Shown here: piece by piece, positions 37,917 to 48,751 of the stretch | Numbering within the stretch: position 1 is the stretch's first letter | Layout of the letters: every line of letters begins with the position of its first letter | Assembly: GCA_003725745.1 (NCBI GenBank) | Contig: RHDP01000001.1 | Span: 3,301,001-3,365,000, forward strand | DNA: 64,000 nt | Direction of reading: 5' to 3' | Origin: Streptomyces sp. I6 | GTDB lineage: Bacteria; Actinomycetota; Actinomycetes; Streptomycetales; Streptomycetaceae | Made by a program: the position numbers and the translations under genes | Notes under the pieces: model-generated | What the model was told of the DNA's origin: nothing | Seen by the model: the letters and a program-made list of their open reading frames with translations, nothing else | The model's database searches: none

Positions 37917-38729
37917 ATGAACAGCGCTCCGCACCTGCTGGCCGAGGACCGCGCCGAATACGAGCGCGTCCTCGACGACGCGCTGCGCACAGCGCACGGC
38001 CGTCCGGACCTCGACGACATGGGCCGGCGGCTCAACGCCGAACAGCTGCGCACGATGGCGCTGAACGCCACCGCGCTCATCACCGGCGCCGCCGCGGCGG
38101 AGTACGGCCACTATGTGAAGGCCCGCCAGGAAGCACGCACATCGGCGGGAGCGTCCGGCGGCGTCCTCGGCCCCGCGGTCGGCGACCCCTCGGAGACGGG
38201 CGCGGGATTCGCCGCCGTGCTCGCCGTCCTGGCACCGGTCCTCGCCGGCACCGCCGCGCTGATCCTCCTGTTCGTCGGCTACGTCCTGAAGGCCGTCAGC
38301 CCCGATGCCGCCTTCGCCGACACCTTGCTGACGGCGGGCTGGTTCTTCGGCGCGCTGACGGCTGCCGGACTCCTCGCCGCCGCGATCGGCCTGCTGGTCA
38401 CCGCGCTCCGGAACGAGGCGACCCAGGTACCCGCCGAGGACGCGGCCGGCGAACTGCCCGACGAGGTGGCGCGCGCCAAGGAAGCCTGGCGGCATGCCCT
38501 CCTCGAACGCGGCGTGCTGCCCTTCCTGCGTGCCGCACTCGCGGACCCCAGCGCCGATCCCGCCTCCTCCGCCCCGCCCCGGCGGGTGAACCGCATCCCC
38601 AAGGTCGGCTACAGCGGACCCGACTTCTCGAGCCCGGGCGACGGCGGCTCGACCGGGTCCCGCCCGACGTTCACCAGCCCGGACTTCACCAGCCCCGACT
38701 TCGGGCCGCCGGAGAACCGGCCCGAGTAG
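37917..38729 (+). CDS. Hypothetical membrane protein with two transmembrane helices
   Basis: This 270-aa protein has a soluble helical N-terminus (HLLAEDRAEYERVLDDALRT). Two membrane helices follow at about residues 99-123 (AAVLAVLAPVLAGTAALILLF) and 137-160. A cytoplasmic helical region includes EVARAKEAWRHALLERGVLPF, and a Ser/Pro/Asp-rich tail carries a short repeat (SPDF/TSPDF). I do not recognise the function. ATG 37917 follows GGGGGAC. The long Gly/Pro tail resembles transmembrane proteins of unknown role that are conserved in streptomycetes. A hairpin follows the stop. Confidence 0.8.
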   Translation: MNSAPHLLAEDRAEYERVLDDALRTAHGRPDLDDMGRRLNAEQLRTMALNATALITGAAAAEYGHYVKARQEARTSAGASGGVLGPAVGDPSETGAGFAAVLAVLAPVLAGTAALILLFVGYVLKAVSPDAAFADTLLTAGWFFGALTAAGLLAAAIGLLVTALRNEATQVPAEDAAGELPDEVARAKEAWRHALLERGVLPFLRAALADPSADPASSAPPRRVNRIPKVGYSGPDFSSPGDGGSTGSRPTFTSPDFTSPDFGPPENRPE

Positions 38730-38781
38730 CCCCCGCTCGGAGCATCCGCGCCCCCTCCGCGCGCCTGCCAGCCCGCGGGAA

Positions 38782-38827
38782 ACGGCGAAGGCCGGGGGCA
38801 GCCCGCGGCTGCATCCGGCCTCGCCGT
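38782..38827 (+). terminator. Hairpin after the membrane protein gene
   Basis: ACGGCGAAGGCCGG pairs with CCGGCCTCGCCGT (one bulged A) across a 19-nt loop. It begins 53 bp after the stop codon. Confidence 0.5.
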
Positions 38828-38829
38828 GC

Positions 38830-39010
38830 GCCGTGGCGGCCGTGCCCTCAGGCCGCTGTGGGGGGCGGACTTGGGGTTGGCACCGTACTTGCTCGGCGCC
38901 GCCTCGCCCTCCGTGGCCAGGAAGACCAGGAGGACGATCCCCGGCGCCGTGCCCGGACGAAGGCGCGACCGACCTCGTCGCCGAGCCGGCCGTACGCCTC
39001 CGCGCCCCAC
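38830..39010 (-). pseudogene. Possible remnant of a DUF805-type membrane protein
   Basis: On the minus strand the segment GIVLLVFLATEGEAAPSKYGAN followed by PK is very like the C-terminal end of DUF805 proteins (usually ...VLLVFLATEGxxGPNxYGxxPK). The expected preceding helices and Arg-rich segment are absent or scrambled, and no proper stop follows. It may be a gene remnant, or a gene damaged by further base errors. The call rests on one motif only. Confidence 0.35.
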
Positions 39011-39081
39011 CGCCCCGGTGCGTCGCGGCGACGGAACCGGTCCACGACCGCGCGGGATCCCGGACCGCTTCCGCTGACCGG

Positions 39082-40868
<1,787 letters not shown>

Positions 40869-40874
40869 GAGACC

Positions 40875-40990
40875 TACTCCCTACGCCGGCATTACCCGGT
40901 AACAGGTTCGGCGGTCGGCGCAGCTGTCCCGTACGGTCGTACGGTGGGTCAGCGCCCTCTCAGCCCGGTGCTCCGAGCTCCCGCGTGTGC
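40875..40990 (-). promoter_or_regulatory. TPP riboswitch (THI element) before thiC
   Basis: On the minus strand the leader carries CTGAGAGG, then AACCTGTTACCGGGTAATGC and GGCGTAGGGAGTAG. These are the conserved TPP-binding elements in the right order. The last part, close to the ATG, can cover the ribosome site, so thiamine pyrophosphate should shut off translation of thiC. Confidence 0.93.
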
Positions 40991-41066
40991 AAAGGTGACA
41001 CCACGCTAGCGCCCTGCCGGGCGTGCTGAACAGTGGGCCCCCATCCGTTGTTGCGATGATCTGTGT

Positions 41067-42433
41067 GTGACTTCCTCCCAGCAGACGCCGGAACCGGACG
41101 CCCGCGAGGGCGGTCCGCCGCACTCCCGCAGCCATACCCACGCCCATGCGCATGCTCATGCCCATGGGCCCGCCGCCCCCGTCTCACGGCATCTGAGACG
41201 GGTCATCGCCGCGGTCCTCATCCCGTTCGCGGCCGCGGTGGTGGTCGGCCTCGTCGCCCTCTGGCCGGGCGGCGCACCGGAGCACGAGCGCACGGGCGTC
41301 GGATTCGACCGGCAGACCGAACAGGCCCGGGTGGTGAGGGTGCAGGAGGTCGACTGCTCCGAGGTGAACGCCGGGCAGGTGCCACCGACGGGTGACACCT
41401 CTACCCCCGAGGGGCGCGAAGCGGTCAACTCCCAGCAGGGAAAGTGCAAGAAGGCGACCGTGGAGATCACGTCCGGAAAGGACAAGGGCCGTACGTTCGT
41501 CGAGATCGTCCAGCCGGACGCCTCCCGCCAGCTGGCGCAGGGCCAGGGCGTGGTGGTGGCGTACGCGCCCGACGCGCCACGCGATCTCCAGTACTCGGTG
41601 AGCGATGTCGACCGCGACTTCCCGATGATGCTGCTCGCCGGGATCTTCGCGCTCGTGGTCGTGCTGGTCGGGCGGTTGCGCGGAGTGATGGCGCTGATCG
41701 CCCTGTGCCTGAGTTTCGCCGTGCTGACCCTGTTCATCCTCCCCGCGATCCTGCAGGGCTCGAATCCGCTGATCGTGGCCGTGGTCGGGGCCAGCGCGAT
41801 CATGTTGATGGCGCTGTACCTCTGCCACGGTCTGAACGCCCGCACGTCGGTCGCGGTCCTCGGGACGCTGATCTCGCTGCTGCTGATCGGGCTGCTCGGC
41901 TCGGTGTTCATCGGCTGGGCGTCCCTGACCGGCAACACCGACGACAACACCGGTCTGATCCACGGTCTGTACCCGAGCATCGACATGTCCGGTCTGCTGC
42001 TGGCGGGCGTCATCATCGGTTCGCTCGGCGTGCTCGACGACGTCACGGTGACCCAGACGTCGGCGGTCTGGGAACTGCACCAGGCGGACCCGGCGATGGG
42101 GCCGCGCGGCCTCTACAAGGCGGGCATCCGGATCGGCCGCGACCACATCGCCTCGGTGGTCAACACACTCGTACTGGCGTATGCCGGGGCGGCGTTGCCG
42201 CTGCTCCTGCTGTTCTCGATCGCCCAGTCGGGGTGGGCATGGTGGCGACCAGCGAGCTGGTGGCGGAGGAGATCGTCCGGACACTCATCGGGTCGATCGG
42301 CCTGGTGGCTTCGGTTCCGGTGACGACGGCGCTGGCCGCTCTGGTCGTCTCGGCCGACCGGCCCGGCGGGACGGTGACCGGTGTGGCCGCCGGAGCGGTG
42401 CGCAGCAGGGGGCGCCGCCGGCGTGCGAAGTAG
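41067..42433 (+). CDS. YibE/YibF family membrane protein, frameshifted
   Basis: The repaired product is about 455 aa. A His-rich cytoplasmic N-terminus (HSRSHTHAHAHAHAHG) precedes the first helix, then an extracytoplasmic domain and seven or eight helices follow. Family segments include RGVMALIALCLSFAVLTLFI, LIHGLYPSIDMSGLLLAG, and LGVLDDVTVTQTSAVWELH. The His stretch suggests metal binding, but transport activity is unproven. At four G (42230-42233) the frame breaks. A fifth restores SGVGMVATSELVAEEIVRTL to stop 42433. The start is GTG 41067, divergent from thiC, so the promoters share the 200-bp gap with the riboswitch. Confidence 0.85.
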
Positions 42434-42475
42434 TTTCGCCCATGGCCGCGGCGTACGGTCAACCGCGGCGGACGG

Positions 42476-42910
42476 TCAGCCGGCGGCCTCCTCGGCGAGG
42501 ATGCGGCCCAGTGCGGCTTCCAGGCTGTCCTCGAAGTCGCCGAGAGTACGCTCCTGCCCCAGCGGAACCAGCTTGTCGGTCCGGTCGAGGAAGGCCACCA
42601 GGGGCGCGGCTCCGGCCCGGAACAGCGCCCGGTCGACGCCGACCTGGAGCCGGATGTGGACGTCGGACAGTCCCTCGGGATCGGTCGGGGCGATGTGCAC
42701 ATCGCCGTCGCCGCTGGGGCCGTTGATCCCGTCCAGCAGCAACTCCCGGCCGAACGCCCAGGTCACGGGGGCGTCACCGGGCAGGTGGAACGTCATTCGC
42801 ACCGCATAGGGGTCTCTCGTCTCGTACGTGAGCTCCACCGGGATCCGGAAGGAGAGGTCCTCGGAGACCAGGAAGCTCATCAAAACCTCTGCCTGAACCG
42901 ACTCGCGCAT
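42476..42910 (-). CDS. ssgA: SsgA, sporulation-specific cell division activator
   Basis: This 144-aa SsgA-like protein begins MRESVQAEVLMSFLVSEDLS, very close to S. coelicolor SsgA as I recall it. It retains VTWAFGRELLLDGINGPSGD and DVHIRLQVGVDRALFRAG. SsgA helps place SsgB and FtsZ at future septa in sporulating hyphae and has no enzyme activity. ATG 42910 follows GCGGAG at proper distance. The upstream neighbour on the same strand is its activator gene ssgR, 111 bp away. The 3' end converges on the YibE/F gene across a 42-bp gap with a small inverted repeat. Confidence 0.96.
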   Translation of the reverse strand: MRESVQAEVLMSFLVSEDLSFRIPVELTYETRDPYAVRMTFHLPGDAPVTWAFGRELLLDGINGPSGDGDVHIAPTDPEGLSDVHIRLQVGVDRALFRAGAAPLVAFLDRTDKLVPLGQERTLGDFEDSLEAALGRILAEEAAG

Positions 42911-43021
42911 CGTGTTAACTCCGCAGTGGATGAAGCACCTCGTGAGAACGGCCGGGAACGTACCCCCGGGCCCACCCGCCATCGTGCTGTAAGTGACCAG
43001 TAGATCACAAGGAGTAGTTTT

Positions 43022-43816
43022 TCAGATACTGATAGAGAAGGCGACGGAACTGAGCATGCTGCCCACACCACTGCGTAGTTGTTCGACCGCCGGGATCAGA
43101 CGGTCTTCCTGGTGCAGCGGAAGGGAGATCGCCATTGCGCCGGCGGTGGATCCCACGGTGACGGGAATGGCCGCACAGACCGTTCCCAGGGCATATTCCT
43201 GCCGCTCGATGACCGGCTGCATCTGCCCCATCGCCCCGAGCCGCTCCAGCAGGCTGCCCCGGTCCCGCACCGTGTAGGGCGTGATCCGGTCCACCGGGTG
43301 CCGGGCGAGGTGGTCCTTGCGGGCCCGTTCGTCGAGCTGGCCGAGCAGGCACTGCCCCAGGGCATGCGCATGACCGGTCTCCCGGAAGTCGGCCCATTCG
43401 TCCACGGCAGGCGCGTACGGGGTGTCGGCCACGGCGACAAGCTCGATCTCCTCCTCCCGGTAGAGGGCGAAATAGACCGGTACGCCGATGGAATCCCGCC
43501 AGTGCGCCAGAGACTCCTCGATCTTGGTGCGACGATTCTGCATCGCACCGCCCAGCGCCAGTCGCACCGCGGCCTCACCGAAGACGAACACGCCTTTCTC
43601 GCGGCGCAGATAGCCCTCGTGTGCGAGGGTCCGCAGCAGGTGGTAGGCGGTGGGCAGGGGCAGGCCCGCCTCACGGGCGAGTTGCTTGGCCGGGGCTCCG
43701 TCGGTGTGGGAGGCCACGGCCTCCATGAGTCTCAGCGCCCGTTGCACCGAGCCGATCAGGGTCGGGGAGCCGGGCGAGGTGGTGGGCGCAGATCTGGTAG
43801 CCAGTGCCGTGGCCAT
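43022..43816 (-). CDS. ssgR: SsgR, IclR-family activator of ssgA
   Basis: This 264-aa IclR-type regulator has the N-terminal winged helix LIGSVQRALRLMEAVASH ... AKQLAREAGLPLPTAYHLLR and the HEGYLRREKGVFVFGEAA wing. A GAF-like effector domain follows, ending SLPLHQEDRLIPAVEQLRSG. Position directly before ssgA identifies it as SsgR, which in S. coelicolor switches ssgA on during development (known). ATG 43816 has GGGGGTG seven bases upstream. ATG 43834 lacks a ribosome site. The 3' end lies 111 bp before ssgA, room for a separate ssgA promoter. Confidence 0.92.
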   Translation of the reverse strand: MATALATRSAPTTSPGSPTLIGSVQRALRLMEAVASHTDGAPAKQLAREAGLPLPTAYHLLRTLAHEGYLRREKGVFVFGEAAVRLALGGAMQNRRTKIEESLAHWRDSIGVPVYFALYREEEIELVAVADTPYAPAVDEWADFRETGHAHALGQCLLGQLDERARKDHLARHPVDRITPYTVRDRGSLLERLGAMGQMQPVIERQEYALGTVCAAIPVTVGSTAGAMAISLPLHQEDRLIPAVEQLRSGVGSMLSSVAFSISI

Positions 43817-44145
43817 TGAGTCACCCCCAGGCATGGTGACGGGCGGACCGCCCGCGTGCGGGGGCCGCCCCCGTACGCCCGCCGTGTTCCCGAGGGCCCG
43901 GGCTGCTCCTGAGACCGAATCCGGGAACCGTCCGGGAAGTCGCACGAACCGTTGTGCACGGTGACCGTCGACCGGGGAATCCCCGGGTACGGCGGAGGAC
44001 TGCCACTCTAATGGCAGCCCGGACGGGCCGTGGGGATCATCTGCGCCATTCCCCCGCGCGGGCTAACAGGCGTACGTACCTGCCGTTCCCCGTCCCGCGT
44101 CGTCCGCCGCTCCGCACGCACGGGGCGCCGGCCGGGCCCGTACGG

Positions 44146-44364
44146 CTACCAGTCGCCCTTCGAGGACGACGAGCTCATGAACTTGCGCACGACGTAGATC
44201 AGTCCGCCCACGATCGCCACGAAGAGCAGGACCTTGAACAGCAGCCAGACCACAAAGCCGATGACACTAGCGATCATCCCTCCGAAGACGACAAGGGCGA
44301 TCAGGGGGATGGCGATCCACTTCACCCACCACGGCATCCCCGTCAACATCTCCCGCACCGCCAT
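44146..44364 (-). CDS. Small DUF5326-like membrane protein
   Basis: This 72-aa protein is nearly all hydrophobic, with two helices (IAIPLIALVVFGGMIASVIG; VVWLLFKVLLFVAIVGGLIYVV). It ends in RKFMSSSSSKGDW. The small size, Trp pair (MPWWVKW) and Ser-rich end match a family conserved in Streptomyces without known function. The start ATG 44364 follows AGCGAGG. It lies alone. The 330 bp up to ssgR on its other side shows no gene. Confidence 0.85.
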   Translation of the reverse strand: MAVREMLTGMPWWVKWIAIPLIALVVFGGMIASVIGFVVWLLFKVLLFVAIVGGLIYVVRKFMSSSSSKGDW

Positions 44365-44485
44365 CGTCCTACCTCGCTTCTGTGAGTCGTCCCACCCCCG
44401 ATGCTAGAGGCGGGACCGCGGTCCGCGGGGCGCCCGCGTCCCCCGAAAGCCCCTGATCCGTCCCCTAGGGAAACCGGCGGGCCGG

Positions 44486-44803
44486 TCAGCCCTCGGGCGG
44501 GGAGAACACGACGAGCACCCGCAGATCCTCGCTGATGTGGTGGAACTTGTGGGCCACTCCCGCGGGGACGTAGACGACGCTACCCCGCCCCACCTGCGTC
44601 GTCTCCGTGCCGACGGTGATCGACGCCCGGCCGCTGACCACGAGGTAGATCTCGTCCTGCCGGTGCGGCTGCTGCGGGTCCAGCTCCCCCGCATCCAGCG
44701 CGTACAGCCCGACCGACATGTTCCGCTCACGCAGGAACTGCAGATACGCGCCCTCGTTGGCGGCGCGCTCCGCCTCGAGCTCGTCCAGCCGGAATGCCTT
44801 CAT
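44486..44803 (-). CDS. Cupin-domain protein
   Basis: This 105-aa single cupin has cupin motif 1 around PQQPHRQDEIYLVVSGRASI with two His and Glu, and motif 2 in VVYVPAGVAHKFHH with the last His. A metal site is therefore intact. N-terminal residues (MKAFRLDELEAERAANEGAY) form a helix. Such minimal cupins may be dioxygenases, isomerases or ligand binders. The reaction cannot be told. The ATG 44803 is 51 bp from the divergent holin-like gene start. Confidence 0.85.
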   Translation of the reverse strand: MKAFRLDELEAERAANEGAYLQFLRERNMSVGLYALDAGELDPQQPHRQDEIYLVVSGRASITVGTETTQVGRGSVVYVPAGVAHKFHHISEDLRVLVVFSPPEG

Positions 44804-44854
44804 CGTCCGTCCGCCCCTGCCATCGGTCCGATCACGTCTGCCACGATCAGACAC

Positions 44855-45235
44855 ATGAAGAATTTCCTCGTCAAGACGATCGCGAACGCCGCGGCACTCG
44901 CCGTGGCGATCTGGCTGGTCCAGGACATCACGCTCACCGGCGACAGCACCGCGAAGAAGACCGTCACCCTGATCATCGTGGCCCTGCTCTTCGGCCTGGT
45001 GAACTTCCTCGTGAAGCCTATAGTCCAGCTGCTGACGCTTCCCCTCTTCATCCTCACGCTCGGCCTGATCACGCTCGTGGTCAATGCGCTGATGCTGCTG
45101 CTGACCTCCTGGCTCGCCGGCGTCTTCGACCTGGACTTCCACGTGGAGGGCTTCTGGACGGCCGTGCTCGGCGGGTTGATCATCTCTATCGTGTCGTGGG
45201 CGCTGAACGTGGTGCTCCCGGACGGCAGGGACTGA
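44855..45235 (+). CDS. Phage-holin-family IV / YvlD-like membrane protein
   Basis: This 126-aa protein has four membrane helices (NAAALAVAIWLVQDITL; TLIIVALLFGLVNFLVKPIV; LPLFILTLGLITLVVNALMLLL; AVLGGLIISIVSWALNVVL). The motif FGLVNFLVKPI...LTLPLFILTLGL is diagnostic of the family. Despite the name, no lysis genes are near, and chromosomal members are thought to be membrane stress or envelope proteins. It ends 7 bp before ptpA, so the two may be co-transcribed. Confidence 0.88.
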   Translation: MKNFLVKTIANAAALAVAIWLVQDITLTGDSTAKKTVTLIIVALLFGLVNFLVKPIVQLLTLPLFILTLGLITLVVNALMLLLTSWLAGVFDLDFHVEGFWTAVLGGLIISIVSWALNVVLPDGRD

Positions 45236-45242
45236 ACGCACG

Positions 45243-45725
45243 ATGCCCATCTCCGTCTGTTCCGTCTGCACCGGCAGCATCTGCCGGTCGCCGATGGCCG
45301 GGTCCGTGTTCCGGGCCCGTGTGGAGGACGCCGGACTCGACGGTGCCGTCGCCGTGGACAGCGCCCGCACCGGAGGCCGGCACGAGGGCGACGGCGCCGA
45401 CCCCCGCGCGGTCACCGTCCTGCGGGAGAGCGGCTACGCGTCCGGTCACTCCGCCCGGCGGTTCCAGCCGTCCCGGTTCCCCCGGCTGGACCTGGTGACC
45501 GCCCTCGACGAGGGCCATCTGCGGGAGCTGCGCCGACCGCGGCGGACCCCCGCGAAGGTGCGGCTGCTGCGCTCGTACGGCCCGGCCGCCGGCGGCGATC
45601 TCGACGTCCCCGACCCGTACCACGGCGGTACGGACGGCTTCGAGGAGTGCCCGGGCATGGTGGAGGCAGCGAGCGGGGGACTGCTCCCCGCGGTGCGCGA
45701 GGCGCTGGAGGAGAGGGCGGCATGA
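45243..45725 (+). CDS. ptpA: Low-molecular-weight protein tyrosine phosphatase
   Basis: This 160-aa cytosolic phosphatase has the active-site loop VCTGSICRSP, a CX5R motif with Cys as nucleophile. The usual Asn (CxGNxCRS) is Ser here. The general acid Asp lies in VPDPYHGG. In S. coelicolor PtpA influences secondary metabolite production (known). The stop TGA overlaps the ATG of the following trans-sulfuration gene, so the two are coupled. Length is normal for the family. Confidence 0.93.
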   Translation: MPISVCSVCTGSICRSPMAGSVFRARVEDAGLDGAVAVDSARTGGRHEGDGADPRAVTVLRESGYASGHSARRFQPSRFPRLDLVTALDEGHLRELRRPRRTPAKVRLLRSYGPAAGGDLDVPDPYHGGTDGFEECPGMVEAASGGLLPAVREALEERAA

Positions 45726-46855
45726 GCACGGGTGAGGGAACCAGGGCCGTTCGGGCCGGTCTGCCGAAGGCGCGGAAGCACGAGCCGGCCCTGCCCGGGC
45801 CGGCCTTCGCCGCCCACTACCACCTGCCCGGTGAACCGACGGGACCGTACACCTACGGGCGCGACTCCAACCCCACCTGGACCCTGCTGGAGCAGGCCGT
45901 CGGTGAGCTGGAGGCACCGGGGGAGACCGGGGTCGAGACCGTCGTCCTCGCCTCGGGCATGGCCGCCGTCTCGGCCGTCCTGCTGTCCCAGGTGGGTGCC
46001 GGCGACGCGGTCGTGCTCCCGGACGACGGCTACCAGGCCCTGCCGCTGGTGCGGGAGCGGCTGGAGGACTACGGGGTCGAGGTGCGGACCGCGCCCACCG
46101 GCGGCGACGCCCAGCTCTCCGTGCTGGACGGTGCGAAGCTGCTGTGGATCGAGACCCCCTCGAACCCGGGTCTCGACGTGTGTGACGTACGGCGGCTCGC
46201 GGATGCCGCGCACGCCCGCGGCGCCCTGGTCGCCGTGGACAACACGCTCGCCACCCCGCTCGGCCAGCGCCCGCTGGCACTCGGAGCGGACTTCGCGGTC
46301 GCCAGCGCCACCAAGGGCCTGACGGGCCACGGCGATCTGCTGCTCGGGTACGTGGTCTGCCGGGACGCCGAACTCGCCGCACGGGTCCGGCAGTGGCGCA
46401 AGGTCGTGGGCGCCATCCCGGGCCCGATGGAGGCCTGGCTGGCCCACCGGTCGCTGGCCACCCTCCAGCTGCGGTCGGACCGCCAGTGCGCGAACGCACT
46501 CGCCCTGGCGCGGACGCTGGCCGGCCGGGCGGAGGTCACCGGACTGCGCTACCCCGGGCTGCCCGAGGACCCGGCGCACGCGGTCGCCTCGCAGCAGATG
46601 CGCCGGTTCGGCTCGGTGGTCTCCTTCGAGCTGCCCGGTCGTGACCACGCCGAGCGCTTCCTCGCGCAGGCGCGGCTCGTCGACGACGCCACCAGCTTCG
46701 GCGGCGTACGCTCCAGCGCCGAGCGCAGGGGCCGCTGGGGCGGCGACGCCGTGGCGGAGGGATTCATCCGCTTCTCGGCGGGCGTGGAGGACACGGACGA
46801 CCTGGTCGCGGACATGCTCCGGGCGCTGGACGCCGCGGCGGGGCGAGACGCGTGA
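45722..46855 (+). CDS. Cys/Met metabolism PLP enzyme (cystathionine gamma-lyase-like)
   Basis: This 377-aa enzyme is of the trans-sulfuration family. YTYGRDSNPTWTLLEQAVGE carries the Tyr/Arg phosphate contacts, LASGMAAVSAVLL the GMAA motif, and IETPSNPGLDVCD the substrate Arg/Asp region. VDNTLATPLGQRPLALGADF carries the Asp, and FAVASATKGLTGHGDLLLG the PLP-binding Lys. The C-terminal SFGGVRSSAER is typical. Side-chain specificity (gamma-lyase or gamma-synthase) cannot be fixed. It starts at ATG 45722, overlapping ptpA, and ends before a strong hairpin. Confidence 0.9.
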   Translation: MSTGEGTRAVRAGLPKARKHEPALPGPAFAAHYHLPGEPTGPYTYGRDSNPTWTLLEQAVGELEAPGETGVETVVLASGMAAVSAVLLSQVGAGDAVVLPDDGYQALPLVRERLEDYGVEVRTAPTGGDAQLSVLDGAKLLWIETPSNPGLDVCDVRRLADAAHARGALVAVDNTLATPLGQRPLALGADFAVASATKGLTGHGDLLLGYVVCRDAELAARVRQWRKVVGAIPGPMEAWLAHRSLATLQLRSDRQCANALALARTLAGRAEVTGLRYPGLPEDPAHAVASQQMRRFGSVVSFELPGRDHAERFLAQARLVDDATSFGGVRSSAERRGRWGGDAVAEGFIRFSAGVEDTDDLVADMLRALDAAAGRDA

Positions 46856-46909
46856 CCGGACGGCGGGCGCTGCCGCGGTCCCGGCCGCGGAGTGTCCCGC
46901 GGGCGTGAA

Positions 46910-46948
46910 GGACGGTCCGAGCCTCCCCCCTCATGGTTCGGACCGTCC
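46910..46948 (+). terminator. Strong hairpin after the ptpA operon
   Basis: GGACGGTCCGA and TCGGACCGTCC form a perfect 11-bp stem with a 17-nt loop, followed by CTCTT. It starts 54 bp after the stop codon. Confidence 0.8.
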
Positions 46949-47121
46949 CTCTTCCGCACGCGGTCGCCCGGTCCGGCGGCACATGGCACCACGCACACTC
47001 CGCGCGCGGTGCCGCATGCGGTGCCCCGGAGCGGAAACCGCTCGAACAAGGCTAGTTGACTGTGCGTCAGTGTCCAATCACGGAAGAGACAGGAACCTAT
47101 CGACTTATTTATGGTTGGACG

Positions 47122-48018
47122 ATGGATCTGGCCCTGCTGCGCACATTCGTCACGGTGCACCGGGCCGGCTCGTTCACTCGCGCAGCCGCGCTCCTCGGTC
47201 TCTCCCAGCCCGCGGTGACCAGCCAGATCAGGACCCTGGAACGACAGCTGGGACGGCCGCTCTTCCTGCGTCAGGCCCGCGGAGTCACCCCCACGACCGT
47301 CGGTGACGAACTGGCCCACCGGGCCGCTCCCCACCTGGACGCGCTGGTGGAGATCGTGGAGGAGGGGCTGGACGAGGAGTCCGGCGTGCGCACCCTCCAT
47401 CTCGCCGGACCGCCGGAGTTCACCTCGACAAGGGTGGTGCCCGCGCTGGCCGCCCTGGTCCCGCAGGGACTGGCGCTGCGGACGTCGTTCACGGGCAACG
47501 CCGAGGAGATCCTCGAGGGCCTGGCGGCCGGGCACCACGACCTGGCGGTGACCACGGCCCGGCCCCGCGGCGGGCTGCTCGCCTCGACTCCGCTCTGGGA
47601 CGAGGAGCACGTCCTCGTCGCCTCGCCCGGCCGGGCGGTCCGGCTGGGCGACGGAACACCGCTTCGCAAGGGCGCCGCCGTGCTCGAGCAACTACCGGTG
47701 GTCGAGGTCCACGAGTCCCTGCCGTTCGTGTCCCGCTACTGGTCCTCGGTGTTCGACAGCCGCCCGCCCGCGGTGGCCGCCGTCATCGCGCCCGATCTGC
47801 GGGCCGCACTGGAGGCGGCGGCGGCCGGCGCCGGGCTCGCCGTGCTGCCCCGCTATCTGTGCCGTGACGCACTGGCGAGCGGCCGGCTGGTGGCACTGCT
47901 GGAACCTCCCGTTCCACCGCTGCGCACATACTTCCTGGTCGTCCGGACCGGCACTCTCGCACTGACGCACCTCGCGCGTGCACACGAGGAGCTGTTACGC
48001 GCCGCCACCTCGTGGTGA
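47122..48018 (+). CDS. LysR family transcriptional regulator
   Basis: This 298-aa LysR-type regulator has the N-terminal winged helix MDLALLRTFVTVHRAGSFTR ... LSQPAVTSQIRTLERQLGRPLF, followed by LRQARGVTPT. The effector domain runs from about residue 88 to the end, with two lobes. ATG 47122 is chosen as the conserved start although an in-frame ATG exists at 47056. The preceding 70 bp are AT-rich with a TTGACTGTGCGTCAGTGTCC region likely to hold the promoter or operator. The target may be the preceding PLP-enzyme gene or an unlinked one. Confidence 0.9.
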   Translation: MDLALLRTFVTVHRAGSFTRAAALLGLSQPAVTSQIRTLERQLGRPLFLRQARGVTPTTVGDELAHRAAPHLDALVEIVEEGLDEESGVRTLHLAGPPEFTSTRVVPALAALVPQGLALRTSFTGNAEEILEGLAAGHHDLAVTTARPRGGLLASTPLWDEEHVLVASPGRAVRLGDGTPLRKGAAVLEQLPVVEVHESLPFVSRYWSSVFDSRPPAVAAVIAPDLRAALEAAAAGAGLAVLPRYLCRDALASGRLVALLEPPVPPLRTYFLVVRTGTLALTHLARAHEELLRAATSW

Positions 48019-48101
48019 CGGCAGGGAGCGGGCCGGGCCCCGGCCGAGGCGGGCGGGCGGGGACGCGTTTCAGAACGGGTGCCGTGGGCCACTCTCTGAC
48101 C

Positions 48102-48581
48102 ATGACCGAACGGCCAGTGGTCAAGCGCACCGCACGCGCCATCCTGCTCGACGGCGACGACCTCGTCCTGATCAAGCGCACCAAACCCGGCATGGATCCG
48201 TACTGGGTCACTCCCGGCGGCGGGGTCGAGCCCGGGGACGCGACCGTCGTCGAAGCCCTCCACCGTGAGGTGGACGAGGAACTAGGCGCCAAGATCGTCG
48301 ATGTGGTGCCCTGCTTCGTCGACACCGTCGAGCACATCGTGGACGGCGGTGTGTCGGGGGTGAAGGTGCAGCACTTCTTCGTCTGCCGTCTGGCGGCCAT
48401 GGACGAGTCCCGGCGGCACGGTCCCGAGGTGGAGGAGCCCTGCGGCGAGTACGAGATCGTCCGGGTGCCCTTCAGCCGCGTCGGCATCGCCGCGGTACAC
48501 CTCGTCCCGCTCTCCCTGCGGCACTACCTGGACGGAAACATCGAGGGGGTCCGGGCGATGCACGCACCCGACCTGGGCTGA
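48102..48581 (+). CDS. Nudix hydrolase
   Basis: This 159-aa protein has the Nudix box in WVTPGGGVEPGDATVVEALH followed by REVDEELGA. The catalytic REVDEE core is intact, while the Glu at GX5E is Asp. It probably splits a nucleoside diphosphate derivative. The N-terminus VKRTARAILLDGDDLVLIKR is the usual first strand pair. The insert about residues 75-120 (HIVDGGVSGVKVQHFFVCRL) differs from MutT. It is on the same strand as LysR, 83 bp downstream. Confidence 0.88.
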   Translation: MTERPVVKRTARAILLDGDDLVLIKRTKPGMDPYWVTPGGGVEPGDATVVEALHREVDEELGAKIVDVVPCFVDTVEHIVDGGVSGVKVQHFFVCRLAAMDESRRHGPEVEEPCGEYEIVRVPFSRVGIAAVHLVPLSLRHYLDGNIEGVRAMHAPDLG

Positions 48582-48751
48582 GCGGACTCCCGCGGTCCGG
48601 TCCGTGCCCCCTCGCCTGCCCCCGGCCTGCCCCGGCCGGGCGGGCGGTACCGGGGCCGCGGCCTGGTGCCGCACCAGGCAGCGTTCGCCCCGTCGCGACG
48701 CCCGGCACGGCAGGCTCGCGGCGTTGCGGAATCAGGCGAATCGCTGCGTTG

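Noticed and set aside
44855-45235. Holin-family gene as a sign of a prophage
   Set aside because: No phage structural, lysis or integrase genes nearby. Chromosomal YvlD-like proteins are common.
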